From contig CM061238.1 of assembly GCA_030848705.1 (NCBI GenBank), forward strand, positions 30,224,655 to 30,288,654: DNA of 64,000 nt. Reading direction: 5' to 3'. Positions 11,610 to 22,453 of this stretch are shown here, in pieces. The translations under genes were made by a program, and so were the position numbers. Every line of letters begins with the position of its first letter. Position 1 is the first letter of the stretch. The notes beneath the pieces were generated by a model, which saw only the letters and a list, made by a program, of their open reading frames with translations, was not told the DNA's origin and did no database searches. This DNA comes from Heracleum sosnowskyi. Taxonomy: Eukaryota; Streptophyta; Magnoliopsida; Apiales; Apiaceae.

Positions 11610-12713
11610 TGTTGGGAACCACGGACTTGGGGTTCTACTACATTTTATGATACACAATTAAGGAGTGCGAAAAGAAAATCACCTTGTTAACGGTTGATTC
11701 CACGCTCTTCTATTGTATTCCCAAATTCCCTTGAGCGAAGTGTGGCCTCCGTCTTCTCAAGTTAACCTCTCTTCTTGCTCCTAGGTGGCTACAATATTTT
11801 TCTTAACCAACCCTAGCAAGAAGAGAATAAGAATATATATAGGGCTACAATAGGGATCATGGATAATTAGGTTGGGCCTTTTAATTACATCCTAGGCCTA
11901 GCCCAATGTAATTAAATATTAATTCAATCCACTAAAGAATTAATATTTGCACTACCTTTCCTAATACCGCAACTTAATTAATTAATTCGGTTCCAATATT
12001 ATTTGCTTATTAAATTCCCCATGTTTAAAATAGCGCATGCCCATTAATTAAATAAATTACTGATAATTCATTTAATTAACATCTTATATCCTTGATCATC
12101 CACTCTACCTTTATTTAATTATGCCGGAATAAATCCACCTGCAGGGTTTCACATAATTAAATCCTTTTGAGCTTTCAAGGGGACATCATTAACCCGAATA
12201 TTATCAGGACACAGATTCCTTCAATAAATAATATTCACCATATATATTATTCCATCACCCAAAATATAATGATATAATTCAAAAGAATTATTTCATATAT
12301 AAATCAAAGCATGTAAATAATATACACGTGTCAATTACTATATCCGGATTAAGAACCTAAGCATTAATAATAACATAGAATCTTAGTTCATCTTCTTAAT
12401 CAGTTTAAGGGAACAATTCTAAATTTGATCTTGTTCAATATACACAAAGTATACAAGTATTATTTAATAGTCAAGATAAACTATTCCCAAATAATACTTC
12501 AGTTATTCTAGTGGTTTGTCTAATTCCACTTAAATTGTGAACCCTTTATATTATATATATACACTGATAATTTAATCTTCTGTTATCCCATTTGATACTA
12601 AATTATCCACAATATATAATAAATAGACAATGTAAAAATATGCAATCAAGATTCTCAATAAAATGGACAATGTTTATATACTACTAATGAATAGTTTAGT
12701 ATAAAACCCAACA
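11610..12713 (-). repeat. 5' LTR of element C
   Basis: 1104 bp, TGTTGGG to CCCAACA, with the primer-binding site adjacent. A TATA-like run (ATATATAT, 11833-11842) is a candidate promoter for the minus-strand transcript. Confidence 0.95.
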
Positions 12714-12717
12714 GGTT

Positions 12718-13422
12718 TTGAGTGTTTAGAAACATGTTTGGGTTTTGTACTTGGGTTAGATCCAGAGGGGGTAGCAACAACAGGCCTCTGAATCAGAGTA
12801 CGAGGATCTAAGCCATAAACAGTAGGCAATCTCTGTCGAAGAAGTTGCCTAACCTGTTCAGGATATACTACATCACCCTGAAACATTTGTTTTCCCTTTA
12901 ACATGTACTCCTGAAAGGATCTAGGAGTGTTCTGAAACACAGGCAACAAGCAGTCATCTTGAAAAGCAACATTAGGGCATAGATATGTAAAAATCAAATG
13001 CAGAAAACGACCAAAGTAGACAGTTTCCCGATTCTCAGTTATTCTACTACCTATGGAATCAATTAGCATACTAGCTATATTAACATCAGATCCATAGATT
13101 AGAGAGTACCCAATGTTTTGAGTTGCTTGAGTGAGAGCATCAAAGTTTGAGCTCTTGTTCATGAAACACTTACCTATGGAATCAAAGAAGAAATTCCATT
13201 CTTGGCGAAGCTTCGTTCTGACCAATCTACCCATTCTGGTCATATCACCATTATAGCCAATTTTGGTAAAAAACTCCCTAAGCACCGCCTCCGAAAAGAA
13301 AGAAGTAAAGGATGTAGGGCTTTTTACTTGTCCAAAATAGCAGAGAAATTGTTGGTGACAAAAAGAACTCCATTATGGGTCAGATTCTTGTTTGTAGGAG
13401 ATGGGAAGTGAGTTGCTGCCAT
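12718..13422 (-). pseudogene. Large accessory ('env-like') ORF of element B, N-terminal part
   Basis: The likely start codon is the ATG at 13422-13420, opening a short frame of about 33 codons. The main frame (from about 13330 down to the C insertion) is in another phase, so a frameshift lies near 13320. The body carries the block RQEWNFFFDSIGK followed by IGYSLIYGSDVNIA. It aligns with the block KEWSFFFDCITRAF and IGYSLLYGSQFDVA in the accessory ORF of element A, which defines a conserved N-terminal domain of unknown function. The frame runs into element C and continues at 4874. There are no catalytic motifs and no membrane segment. Confidence 0.7.
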
Positions 13423-13944
13423 TGTTGAGAGAAAAATACAGAGAGAGTAGTATAGATATTCAACAATGATAATGAGGTGGAAAAGAAACAAATCTTTTGA
13501 GAAAAATTAGCAACACAATATCTCCGAAAAACTCGACTAATGATGACTATTGGACAGGTATCGTGTAAACAATGGGTTGTCACGATTTCCAAGGACGCGT
13601 GATAAGGGGCTATACACAACGGTTGTATATACCAACGCGTAAGTGACACGCGAGGAAACACCTGGCACCACATAAGGCACTCAAAATATCCGCTTATTGG
13701 CTACGTTAGATAAGAAAAATCAATAATAATGCAATTATCGATTTTAATATTTCAAAAACATAATAACAAAGTACGAAGGAGCTCAACAGTCAGAAGAATA
13801 ATGACTGTCTTGGAACGCCGCACTTTACTATCCCCATAGCTTCGAGCCAAGCAAAACCTTTCAGGTGCCCTGTTGGATGCTATAAAAAGCTGGAGCATTG
13901 TAACAACAGGCAATTCATATATTAAAAAAATACCATACATCAAA
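13423..13944. promoter_or_regulatory. Spacer between two divergent genes of element B; candidate bidirectional promoter
   Basis: The 522-bp spacer separates the start of the minus-strand accessory ORF from the start of the plus-strand small ORF. Towards the small ORF there is a clean TATA box (TATAAAAA, 13881-13888), 57 bases before the ATG at 13945. Towards the accessory ORF there is a TATA-like TATATAC (about 13626) and an ATTGG at about 13698, which is CCAAT on that strand. Three ACGCG-containing words occur at 13590-13655. Promoter activity is inferred from layout, not shown. Confidence 0.45.
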
Positions 13945-14343
13945 ATGGCAGGAACCTTTGAATTCATGGATGTAGAAGCATTCTTGAATATGAACTAGCG
14001 TCAACAAGCAAACTATATTATTGATGAGTTTCTTGTTTTGTCATTTCTGAACGATGAAGGTCTCATTGCTGATGATGAGATAGCTGAAGGTCCTATCTCT
14101 AATCCCTCTGTGCACATCATTCGTCCTGGGCCATATGATGTGCCCATCCTCGCAGATGATCACGCTGTGGAGATTTGTATGATGCTCTTTTATCAGAGCT
14201 ACTTGACGGGTTTAGAGGAGGAACTCTTCTTGGAATCCTGCAAGCTGCAATCAAGAAAGAGAATTCGAGAGGATGATGATGATGATTCAATATCAGGAGG
14301 TTGTAAAGCCTTGGAAATCCCAGATGGAATTATGACCAGATAA
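13945..14343 (+). pseudogene. Small antisense ORF of element B (132 codons, one nonsense codon)
   Basis: This plus-strand frame runs from an ATG at 13945 (first residues MAGTFEF) to a TAA at 14341-14343, with one in-frame TAG at 13996-13998 where the copy in element A has Trp. The protein has a conserved core (IIDEFLVLSFLNDEGLIADD, then a VHIIRPGPYDVPI block), then FLESCKLQSRKR, an acidic Asp run, and a short tail. It lies antisense to the retroelement's coding strand, between pol and the accessory ORF. The homologous ORF in element A (31945-32298) differs mostly at synonymous third positions. A TATA box lies upstream and AATAAA at 14524-14529 downstream. No known family recognised; function unknown. 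Confidence 0.75.
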
Positions 14344-14694
14344 ACGAACAAGTAGCTATCATCAGAAGTAATAGAACACAATAGCTTCTGGCTCTAGCTC
14401 TTCTGCCTCTGATGTAGCATTAAGTACTTATCCCGGTTAAATAGGTCATCTCTTTTGTAAACATAGTGATTAGTGTTCAACAGAGAGATTAGCTAGACAA
14501 GAGTATGAGATTGTATGAATGTAAATAAAGTTTGAATCAATTAATGAAAAAGCTCCATTTTTTTGCTTTACATATCAGTGAAAATGTTGTGATGAATGCA
14601 TAAACATGAATGAATATCAGAACCACAGTCATCAGTATTTCATAATAATTGCAAAGTGAAAGAAATGATATCACTTTAAACAATAAACCAACAT
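14344..14694 (+). terminator. Probable 3' untranslated region and poly(A) signal of the small antisense ORF (element B)
   Basis: The sequence after the TAA is well conserved with the same position in element A, for example the shared words ATAGCTTCTGGCTCTAGCTC and GTGATTAGT. It contains AATAAA at 14524-14529, followed by TTTGAATCAATTAATGAAAA. The A copy lacks the hexamer but keeps the flanks. No other gene is visible here. Confidence 0.45.
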
Positions 14695-14802
14695 ACTCAT
14701 CAGTGCCACTGGTAACCATCAGTACTTAGCACAAATACTCCTTATCAGTAATGGTATCAGTATCAACCATCAGTAGCAACAATCAGTATCAAGTATCAGG
14801 AG
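14695..14802. repeat. ATCAGT-motif cluster just 3' of pol in element B
   Basis: About eight copies of ATCAGT (often CATCAGTA) fall in some 105 bases directly beside the pol stop codon. Element A has a different motif, CAGAGTTT, clustered at the matching place. Confidence 0.6.
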
Positions 14803-17800
14803 TTACTCGCTTGTAATCATTCCAAGTTCATTCACGAGTCTAGTAAAGACTGCCTCTGCCAGAGGCTTTGTGAATATATCAGCCAGTTGTTGATATGTGG
14901 GAACGAAATGAAGTTCAATCGTTCCTTCCATTACATGTTCACGAATAAAGTGATACCTGATACTGATATGTTTTGTAAGCGAGTGTTGGACTGGATTTCC
15001 TGTCATTGCAATAGCACTTTGATTATCACAATAAATAGGAATTTTAGAAAAGTGCAAACCGTAATCCAGCAGTTGATTTTTCATCCATAAAATCTGAGCA
15101 CAGCAGCTTCCCGCGGCTATGTATTCAGCTTCTGCTGTCGAAGTAGAAATAGACTTCTGCTTCTTGCTGAACCATGAAACCAGTCGACCACCTAAAAATT
15201 GACAGCTACCAGAAGTGCTCTTCCTGTCAATCTTACAGCCAGCAAAATCAGCATCAGAGTATCCTATCAGTGTGAAGTCTGATGCTCTGGGATACCATAG
15301 ACCAAGATTTGGTGTCCCTTTTAGGTATCTAAATATCCTCTTTACAGCTATCAGATGCGGTTCTCGTGGTTGAGACTGAAATCTTGCACAGAGACAAGTT
15401 GCAAACATTATGTCAGGTCTACTGGCAGTGAGATAGAGGAGAGAACCAATCATTCCTCTATAGCTTGTGATATCCACTTCAATTCCTTCCTTAGAGTCAA
15501 GCTTAGTTGCAGTAGCCATGGGAGTACTAGCAGGAGTACTGTCTTGCATGTTGAATTTCTTGAGCAAGTTTCTGGTGTACTTGGATTGATTGATAAAAAT
15601 CCCTTCATCAGTTTGCTTTACTTGCAACCCCAGAAAATAGCTCATTTCTCCCATCATACTCATCTGATATCTGGACTGCATTAACTTAGCAAACTTCTGA
15701 CATATTGTAGCATTAGTAGATCCAAAAATTATGTCATCAACATATATTTGAACTAAGAGTAAGTCTTTGCCTTTTTGAATATAGAACAAGGTTTTATCAA
15801 TAGTGCCTCGTGTGAATCCACTATCAAGAAGAAACTGAGTAAGTGTTTCATACCAGGCCCTTGGAGCTTACTTGAGTCCGTACAGAGCTTTATCCAGTCT
15901 ATACACATGATCTGGATATTTAGGATCAACAAAGCCTGGAGGTTGTTCAACATAAACTTCTTCCTCCAATTCTCCATTTAAGAAGGCACTCTTAACATCC
16001 ATCTGAAAGACCTTGAATTTCATATGAGTAGCATATGCTAGAAATATTCTGATGGCCTCCAATCTGGCAACTGGAGCAAATGTTTCATCATAATCAATGC
16101 CTTCTTGCTGAGAATACCCTTTTGCTACAAGTCTGGCCTTGTTTCTTGTAATTACTCCATCAGAATCAGTTTTGTTTCTGAACACCCATTTAGTGCCTAC
16201 AATAGATCTGTTTTTGGGTCGTGGAACAAGTTGCCAGACTTCATTTATTTCAAACTCATTTAGTTCTTCTTGCATCGCAGTTACCCAGTCAGCATCTTTC
16301 AAGGCATCTTCAATTTTCTTTGGTTCTTCTTGTGAGAGAAAATTGTGAAATAGACACTCATTCTGAGTTGCATGTCTTGTTTGAACACCGACATCAGGAT
16401 CTCCAATAATGAGATCAGGAGGATGCGCTTGTGTCCATTTTCTTGCTGATGGTAACATGGTTCTTGAACTTGATGCTCCCCCTGCATCCATGTCTTCCTC
16501 AAAAGAACTACCTTGAGGTATATGCGAAGCTCCCCCTGCATCAGTGTCTGGAAAAGATCCATTTGAATCAGAATTACTCTGATGGCTGTCACTTGATGTA
16601 CTGTCAGTACTAGCGTCAGTGCTGTTATCAGTACTTCCATCAGTATCTGTAGAAGAGTTGTTTTCAAGTGGTTCATTATTTGTAATATTATCAGTAGGCT
16701 CCCCCTCAATGTCATCACTACTGATTTCAGCTTCTAGTTCATCCCCAAAAATCAATTCCTCATGAGTATCTTCATTAATCCCAGTGATTCTCCTGTCATC
16801 AAACGATACATTTACTGAGACATTCATAATCTTAGTTCTCAGATTATATACCTTGAAAGCTTTTGTTGTGTCAGGATATCCAATGAAAATTCCTTCATCT
16901 GCTTTTGCTTCAAATTTTCCAAGCTGTTCTGGGTGAGATCGTAAAATGAAGCATTTGCACCCAAACACATGCAAGTGTTTCAAGCTTGGTTTCTTCCCTT
17001 TAATCATCTGATATGGAGTCTTTTCATGTCTTGTGATCAGAGTACAGTTCTGAGTATAGCATGCAGTGTTAACAGCCTCTACCCAAAAGTAAGTTGGTAG
17101 CTTTGCTTCTGCCAGCAATGTTCTTCCTGCTTCAATTAGAGTTCTGTTTTTCCTTTCGACTACTCCGTTTTGTTGAGGAGTACCAGGAGCAGAGAATTGC
17201 TGTACAATTCCTTTTGATTTGCAGAAATCTTCCATTGTTGAATTTTTAAACTCAGTTCCATTATCACTGCGAAGAACTTTGACTTTGTTACTTGATTCAT
17301 TTTCCAGTAACTTGACATGTTCTATCAGAATTTATGGTGTTTCACTCTTTTTATGTAGAAAGTATACCCATGTGAACCTTGTATACTCATCAACAATCAC
17401 TAGAGTGTATCTTTTCTTGTTGATAGACATCACATTCACGGGACCAAATAGATCCAGATGCAGCAGGTGATAAGCCGTGTCTATTGAGTGTTCTGATTTA
17501 CTTTTGAAACTGATTCTCTTTTGCTTTGACTTTTGACAGGAGTCACAGAGTCCATCAGAAGAGTACATTGCTTTTGGTAGACCTCTCACCAAGTCTTTTC
17601 TTACTAACTCATTGATGTTGTTGAAATTCAAATGAGAAAGCTTCTTGTGCCAGTTCCAACTTTCATCTACTGATGCCTTTGACAAAAGACACGTCATTTT
17701 CCCATCAGTAGCAGAATGTAAGTTGGCTTCATATATGTTACCACGTCTATAACCCGTAAGAATCACTTTTCCATCTTTCTTACTAGTTATTTCACAATGA

Positions 17801-18072
17801 AATTCATAAAAATTAACATGGTAACCTTTATCTGTAATTTGACTGATGCTTAATAGATTATGCTTCAGTCCTTCTACCAGAGCTACGTTTTGAATGATGA
17901 CATTTCCAATCACAATATTGCCATATCCTAAGGTGTGTCCTATGTTGCCATCTCCATAGGAAACCTTTGGGCCAGCTTTCTTCTCAAAATCTGACAGCAG
18001 GGACTTATTTCCTGTCATATGTCCTGAACATCCACTATCCAGAACCAAAACATTTTTTCTGTTGCCCTGCAA
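14803..18072 (-). pseudogene. Pol of element B (protease, integrase, RT, RNase H) with two internal stops
   Basis: A single frame covers the protease (LDSGCSGHMTG, near the start), the integrase zinc region (WHKKLSHLN...CDSC), the integrase core (DLFGPV, SDNGTEF, VVERKN), the copia RT (KARLVAKGYSQ, IYVDDIIFGS) and RNase H (TAEAEYIAAGSC, CDNQSAIA). It is broken by TAA at 17332-17334 and TAA at 15868-15870. The intact copy in element A has Gln (CAA) at both places, so each is a C-to-T transition. Gag ends 13 bases upstream in the same frame, separated by two TGA codons (18085-18087 and 18073-18075). The catalytic residues are otherwise retained, so this is a recently silenced polyprotein. Confidence 0.9.
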
Positions 18073-18084
18073 TCAATATTTCAA

Positions 18085-20448
18085 TCAGTTAGAATTTTTA
18101 AGAACCCACACTTGTTGGGTCCTGTTTTTCAATTTCTTGTTAAGATGTGCAGCGGATTTTTTTCTTAAATCATAGTCAATTGAATTAACTCCACTTGAAC
18201 TTGATTTAACAGAGTCTTTCTTAACATACACATTCCTAGTTAACAAACTCAATTTATCACAAAAATTTGTACCTTTATTAAATTTAGGCAAAGGAACATA
18301 ATTGTCATGATACAAATTGTGATAACTAGTACATGTGTAAACTGAATGCCATTTGCTACCACAGTGAGAACAAGGATTCTGTGGTTTATAATTAACATTT
18401 CTACTCCTAACATCAGAAATAGAAATTTCAACTCTCCTCTTTTTATTCTTCCTGCAATCAATGGCAAGATGATTAGTATTTCCACAGGTATGACATGTCT
18501 TTCTTGGAGCATTGGGAATATATTTATAGTTGTTCGACTTGTCTATACCTAATTTTCCATTCCTATGCCTTTTAGGAATCTTCTCATTTTTCTTACCAGT
18601 CACTGCATTGATTTTTTTCTTTAGCTTACCAGAGAAGAGATGTCCTAAGTTCTTTTCTTTTGTGATTCTTTTCTGAACAGTCTCAGTGCATATTTTATCA
18701 TCAATCTTACCAGAGATTTTAGTGTTGACATTAGAACAAGGAGTAATAGTAGATTTAATTTCTGTATTTGAGTTAATTTCTGTATCAGAAACAATTTCTA
18801 TTTCTTTTTCAGAGATTAATTCAATTTTGGAACTTGATCCTTTCTCAAAGATAGAGTTGACTTTCATATCACTAGCAGGAACAAACTTTATGTGAGTGGA
18901 CAGATTTATGTTTTCATCTTCTTTTGCCTTATTCTTCTTATATCCAAGACACTCTTTCCAGTTTCTATCATTTATGAGTAAATGAGTCTGTTTACCAGAA
19001 TGAGTCCACACTCTTATTTGTTCTCGTTCTTTCCTTAACTCTTTTTCCAGAGATTCTATCTTTAACATCTGTTCTATTTCTATCCCTTTAAGTTTCTCAC
19101 ACAAGTTTTGAGTATTTTTTAGAATAACTAACTCAGTCTCTAAATACTCATTTCTTTCCTTTAAAACAGCTGACTCCTTTAAAATTCTGATGTTCTCCTT
19201 AGATTGATTATTATAGCTAATATGCAGGTTTCTAAGGAAAGACTTTAATTCACACATGTTATCAGTATCAAAAGCATAAGCAGTTTTAGGTACCTTTTCA
19301 GATGCTTCTTCAATTTCAGCCATCAATGCATAGTTTGTTTCTTCTTCTTCTTCTTCAGAATCAGAAGAATCCATCCATCCTTTGTTTGTCATGACAAGCG
19401 CCTTTCCAGTTGATTTTCCAACTTTGGGTTTCTTGCACTCAGTTGCATAGTGACCCATCTTATCACAATTGAAACATTTAATCTTAGAGAGATCAACTTT
19501 CTTCTGTTTACCTTTCCTGTCAGAATATCGATCTCCTTTTGATTTTCTTCCATCCTTTCTAAACTTGTCCTGCTTCATCCTTCTGAACCCTTTCACCATC
19601 ATGGCCATCATCTGCACCAGTTCTTTGTCAGAATCATCATTTGATTCCTCATCAGTACTTTCATCAGTATCAGCATCAGTGTCTGACTTTATCACTACAT
19701 GAGCTTTAGCCTTCATTTTTCCTTGGTGCATACGTCTTTCCTTTGATTCCACTTTCAAAGCCACAGATTTAGGCTTTGATCTTGTACCTTCCTTTTGCTT
19801 AACCTCCAGATCATAAGTCTTCAACATTCCATAGATTTCATCAAGAGTCATCAGGTTCATCATATAAGTGTGCCTTATAAGATTCTGTTGAGTTATCCAT
19901 TCCATGGGTAAGGATCTTAAGAACTTGACGTTTGAGTCTTCAACGTCATATACCTTTCCCACCAACGACAATTCATTTAGCAAGTTAAGAAATCTATCAT
20001 AAATTTCTGTAATGTCTTCATCATGCTTTGCCTCGAATTGCTCATATTCTTGAATGAGAATGCCCCTTCTATTTTTCTTGATTTCTTCAGTTCCTTGGCA
20101 TTGAACTTCCAAGGCATCCCATATTTCTTTAGCAGTCTTACATGCAATAACTCTGTTAGATAAAACAGTATCTAAACTATTATGTAAGATATTTCTGACC
20201 TTTGCATCTTTGATGATTTGAGCTTTATCCTCAGGAGTCCAATCACCCTTTTTCTTTGGTGCCAGTCCCGCAGGAGTTGTCTCTGTTGCTGCAACTGGTT
20301 CAGTTGGGATAAACGGTCCATTGCTTATCCTGTCTATGTAATCAGAATCTGAAGCTTCAAGATACATAAGCATTTTCACCTTCTATGTTGAAAACTCTGT
20401 TTTCTTCAACATCGGAATTTTCATGGTTTCATATCTGTTTGCCGACAT
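18085..20448 (-). pseudogene. Gag of element B, long form with coiled coil and extra zinc knuckles
   Basis: The start is probably the ATG at 20448-20446. A TAG at 20385-20383 breaks the frame 21 codons in, where element A has Trp; from 20379 the frame is open for 764 codons. Domains in order: a copia Gag core (TAKEIWDALEVQCQGT), an acidic Asp/Ser-rich stretch, a CCHC knuckle CFNCDKMGHYATEC, a long helical stretch likely to form a coiled coil (about residues 370-470), and two further Cys/His knuckles (CHTCGNTNHLAIDC and CSHCGSKWHSVYTC). The part from the coiled coil onward is missing from element A's Gag, where protease follows the first knuckle after about 50 residues. Gag should form the particle and bind element RNA. 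Confidence 0.85.
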
Positions 20449-20482
20449 TTCGATCGTTTCTGATTTGATAAATTATCAGTCT

Positions 20483-20494
20483 GCTCTGATACCA
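20483..20494 (-). promoter_or_regulatory. Primer-binding site of element B (initiator Met-tRNA type)
   Basis: TGGTATCAGAGC on the minus strand, two bases from the 5' LTR end at 20497. Confidence 0.9.
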
Positions 20495-20496
20495 AT

Positions 20497-20976
20497 TGTT
20501 ACCCAGTATATGTCTATTACAGAAGGGGGGTTGAATGTAATTGTATGAAATAATCAAACAGACAAAGATAAAAACAATCAATATCAGCTTTTATTAAACT
20601 TTATAAAAACTGATACAAACTCTCTCAAGAAACTATAAGTTCTTAAGAGCTTCTAGGTTTACAAAGATACTCGTGTTCAAGATATTACTTTCGTAAAACC
20701 TATCCTGTGTTTATATATACACACAGCTACGCATTCTATTACATAAGATAATCTTCATTTAATTAAATTGATCTTCTTGTCGCTTATCTTCTGTAACAGC
20801 TTCTATGAGATATATCTTCAGTATATCAATCCTTTCCTGAAATCACGGAATAGTATCAATTACCAACCGACTTTATCCTGTCACTGATGATGACATCATC
20901 AGATGTCATCTCCTGATGCTCTAAGTACTGATGCTATCCGATCCTGATGCATTCATTAAATTTTTATTTCCCAACA
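20497..20976 (-). repeat. 5' LTR of element B
   Basis: 480 bp from TGTTACCC to CCCAACA, complete at both ends. A TATA-like TATATAAA on the minus strand (20710-20717) is the probable promoter. The inverted repeat CTGATGATG-A-CATCATCAG is at 20884-20902. Confidence 0.95.
20884..20902. repeat. LTR palindrome of element B (right copy)
   Basis: Same 9+1+9 inverted repeat as at 982-1000, unchanged between the two LTRs. Confidence 0.7.
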
Positions 20977-22453
20977 GGATTCACCCTTGCCAACTTCCTC
21001 CAAACGCCTAGAGAATTATTATGTGTTTTCTTGTTCTTTGCTTGAAGAACAAATTTCCATTGTCAGTAGCTTTGTTTAGAAGAATCTTTCAGTTTAAGAA
21101 TAGCTCAGTCCTTTCTTTGGGTTGGGTTTATATCAACCATCGACCTTCCACTCCTCCAATTTTTCACCCCAAATCCATTCCTGACAATAACCTCAAATGG
21201 AAGGAAGAGTTTATGTACTTGATTTGGGAAGGAGGGGATTGGGGTTCCCTTTTCCGTAGCTCATTTAGTAGGGTTTCAGATGGTAGCCCTAGTGACATCA
21301 TCCTGAATGATGAAGAGGCCCATGCATATGTTGAGCTTATAAAGGACAACTACGCCACAATGGCTTGGGTGCTCCTGGATGAGTTCCAGCTTAAGTCCTT
21401 GGGACTCTCAAATGTTTCTGATAAGGGTAATTCTCACCTCATATTTTCCTTTGTTTTTTTGAGATTGTCTTATACCAATTGTTTCTTTCCTTGTGTTTCT
21501 TTACAGTTGCGGTCTTTATAATAAGACCAACGAGCCCGAAGATGGGGAGACAACAAGGATAAAAAGGGCACGCTTGGCAGGGAGCGACCCTCGTGCCTCT
21601 AGTGCTACTGCTTTTTTAAGGCCCCATGTGGACCTTAATGAGGATGCTGAGGGTCCTGCCTCGGCTAAAAGCTCAGTTTGGCGCCCCAACTTGGGTCTCA
21701 GGAAGAAGGACACTGTGGTGGGAGTGTCCAAGCATGCTGTGGAGTGGTCTTATCACTCTCTGACTCCTTGTGATTACAAGCATTTTGTCTCCAACTCCAC
21801 CATTGAGGGGGTGGAGCATGCTGGATCCCAAGCTATGATAGCTGTAAGTATTTCTCCTCTTCTTTTTTCTTTGCAGTTAATAATGTATTTCAAGTTTAAG
21901 TATTTGACTTGTAACTTGCTTGTAGGTTAATGCCAACTACCAAGGGGCTCTCTTTCAAGCCAAGGCTTGGCGCTCATCTTCTGAGGCCAACCAAGGCAAG
22001 TTTGAGAAAGCCCTAGGGGAGGTGGGCACACTGAAGGCCACCTTGGCCAGGAAGAAGAAGGAGTTGGCTGACTCCCAGGCTGAGCTGGTGTCCTTGAGGA
22101 AAGGCAAGGATGACTTTATCGACGAGTACCTCGACTCCACGGAGTACGAGGACTTGATTGATAAGCATGACGAGCTCCTCTTCCCAGTTCAGTATACTAA
22201 GGGATGGGATGACGCTCTTTCTGCTGTTTTGGAGAAGATGCCTGGATCTCTCCTTATTTCTGATTTTCCAAGCCCTCACCTTCCTACTCTTTTGGAGGTG
22301 GCTTTGGCTGGAGAGGACGAGATGGAGGAGGATGACAGGATCTTAGACCTGGATAACACTTCTCCACCTGGTCAGACTGTCGGGGCTGATGATGCTGCCC
22401 TTTACTCTAGAGAGGAAGAGGAGGAGGAGGAGGACGTGGACAAGGCAGATTAG
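20977..22453 (+). pseudogene. Antisense gene of D, 3' part with two probable introns
   Basis: This continues the frame cut at 627 by element B. The first residues read IHPCQLPPNA, then a TAG (about 21007-21009) where the family normally has Trp, then a block with INHRPSTPP and IWEGGDWGSLFRSSFS. A probable intron (GT at 21427, AG at 21506) precedes a second exon to 21843. A second probable intron (21844-21925) precedes a last exon with a Lys/Glu-rich, coiled-coil-like helix and an acidic Glu/Asp tail ending at the TAG at 22453. The exon 1 to exon 2 join is out of phase by one with the boundaries I picked, so either the boundary is wrong or a frameshift exists. It ends tail-to-tail with D's pol, about 316 bp away. 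Confidence 0.6.

Larger units (their letters stand above)
4875..12713 (-). mobile_element. Element C: young Ty1/copia retrotransposon inside element B
   Basis: Two 1104-bp LTRs running TGTTGGGAACC to AAACCCAACA flank a 5.6-kb interior. A 4-bp GGTT repeat flanks it (4871-4874 and 12714-12717). Removing it restores the accessory reading frame of B. By eye the LTRs differ at 5 positions, so insertion is recent. Gag and pol are on the minus strand and nearly complete, with a single frame break between them at 8579-8597. The copia domain order (protease, integrase, RT, RNase H) is clear; the sub-lineage is not assigned. Confidence 0.95.
628..20976 (-). mobile_element. Element B: SIRE/Maximus-like Ty1/copia retrotransposon
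   Basis: Two LTRs (about 447 and 480 bp) flank a minus-strand internal region. It holds a Met-tRNA type primer-binding site (20483-20494), gag (20448-18085), protease-integrase-RT-RNase H (18072-14803), a small plus-strand ORF (13945-14343), and a large accessory ORF (13422-1144) split by element C. The polypurine tract adjoins the left LTR. By eye the LTRs differ at 6 positions over about 445 shared bases. The right flank begins GGATT, but the matching target duplication on the left is absent because the left edge suffered a small deletion. The gag (ATG-ETxxxP start, TAKEIWDALE), the protease LDSGCSGHMTG and the extra 3' ORF indicate the SIRE/Maximus lineage. gag, pol, accessory and antisense ORFs all carry nonsense codons. 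Confidence 0.9.

Noticed and set aside
1144..13422. A true envelope glycoprotein in element B or A
   Set aside because: I see no signal peptide, transmembrane helix or Cys-rich ectodomain in either copy. 'Env-like' is positional only; coiled coil and basic/acidic tracts suggest an internal protein.
20483..20494. tRNA-like hits at GCTCTGATACCA words
   Set aside because: These are 12-base primer-binding sites complementary to tRNA-Met beside LTRs, not tRNA genes.
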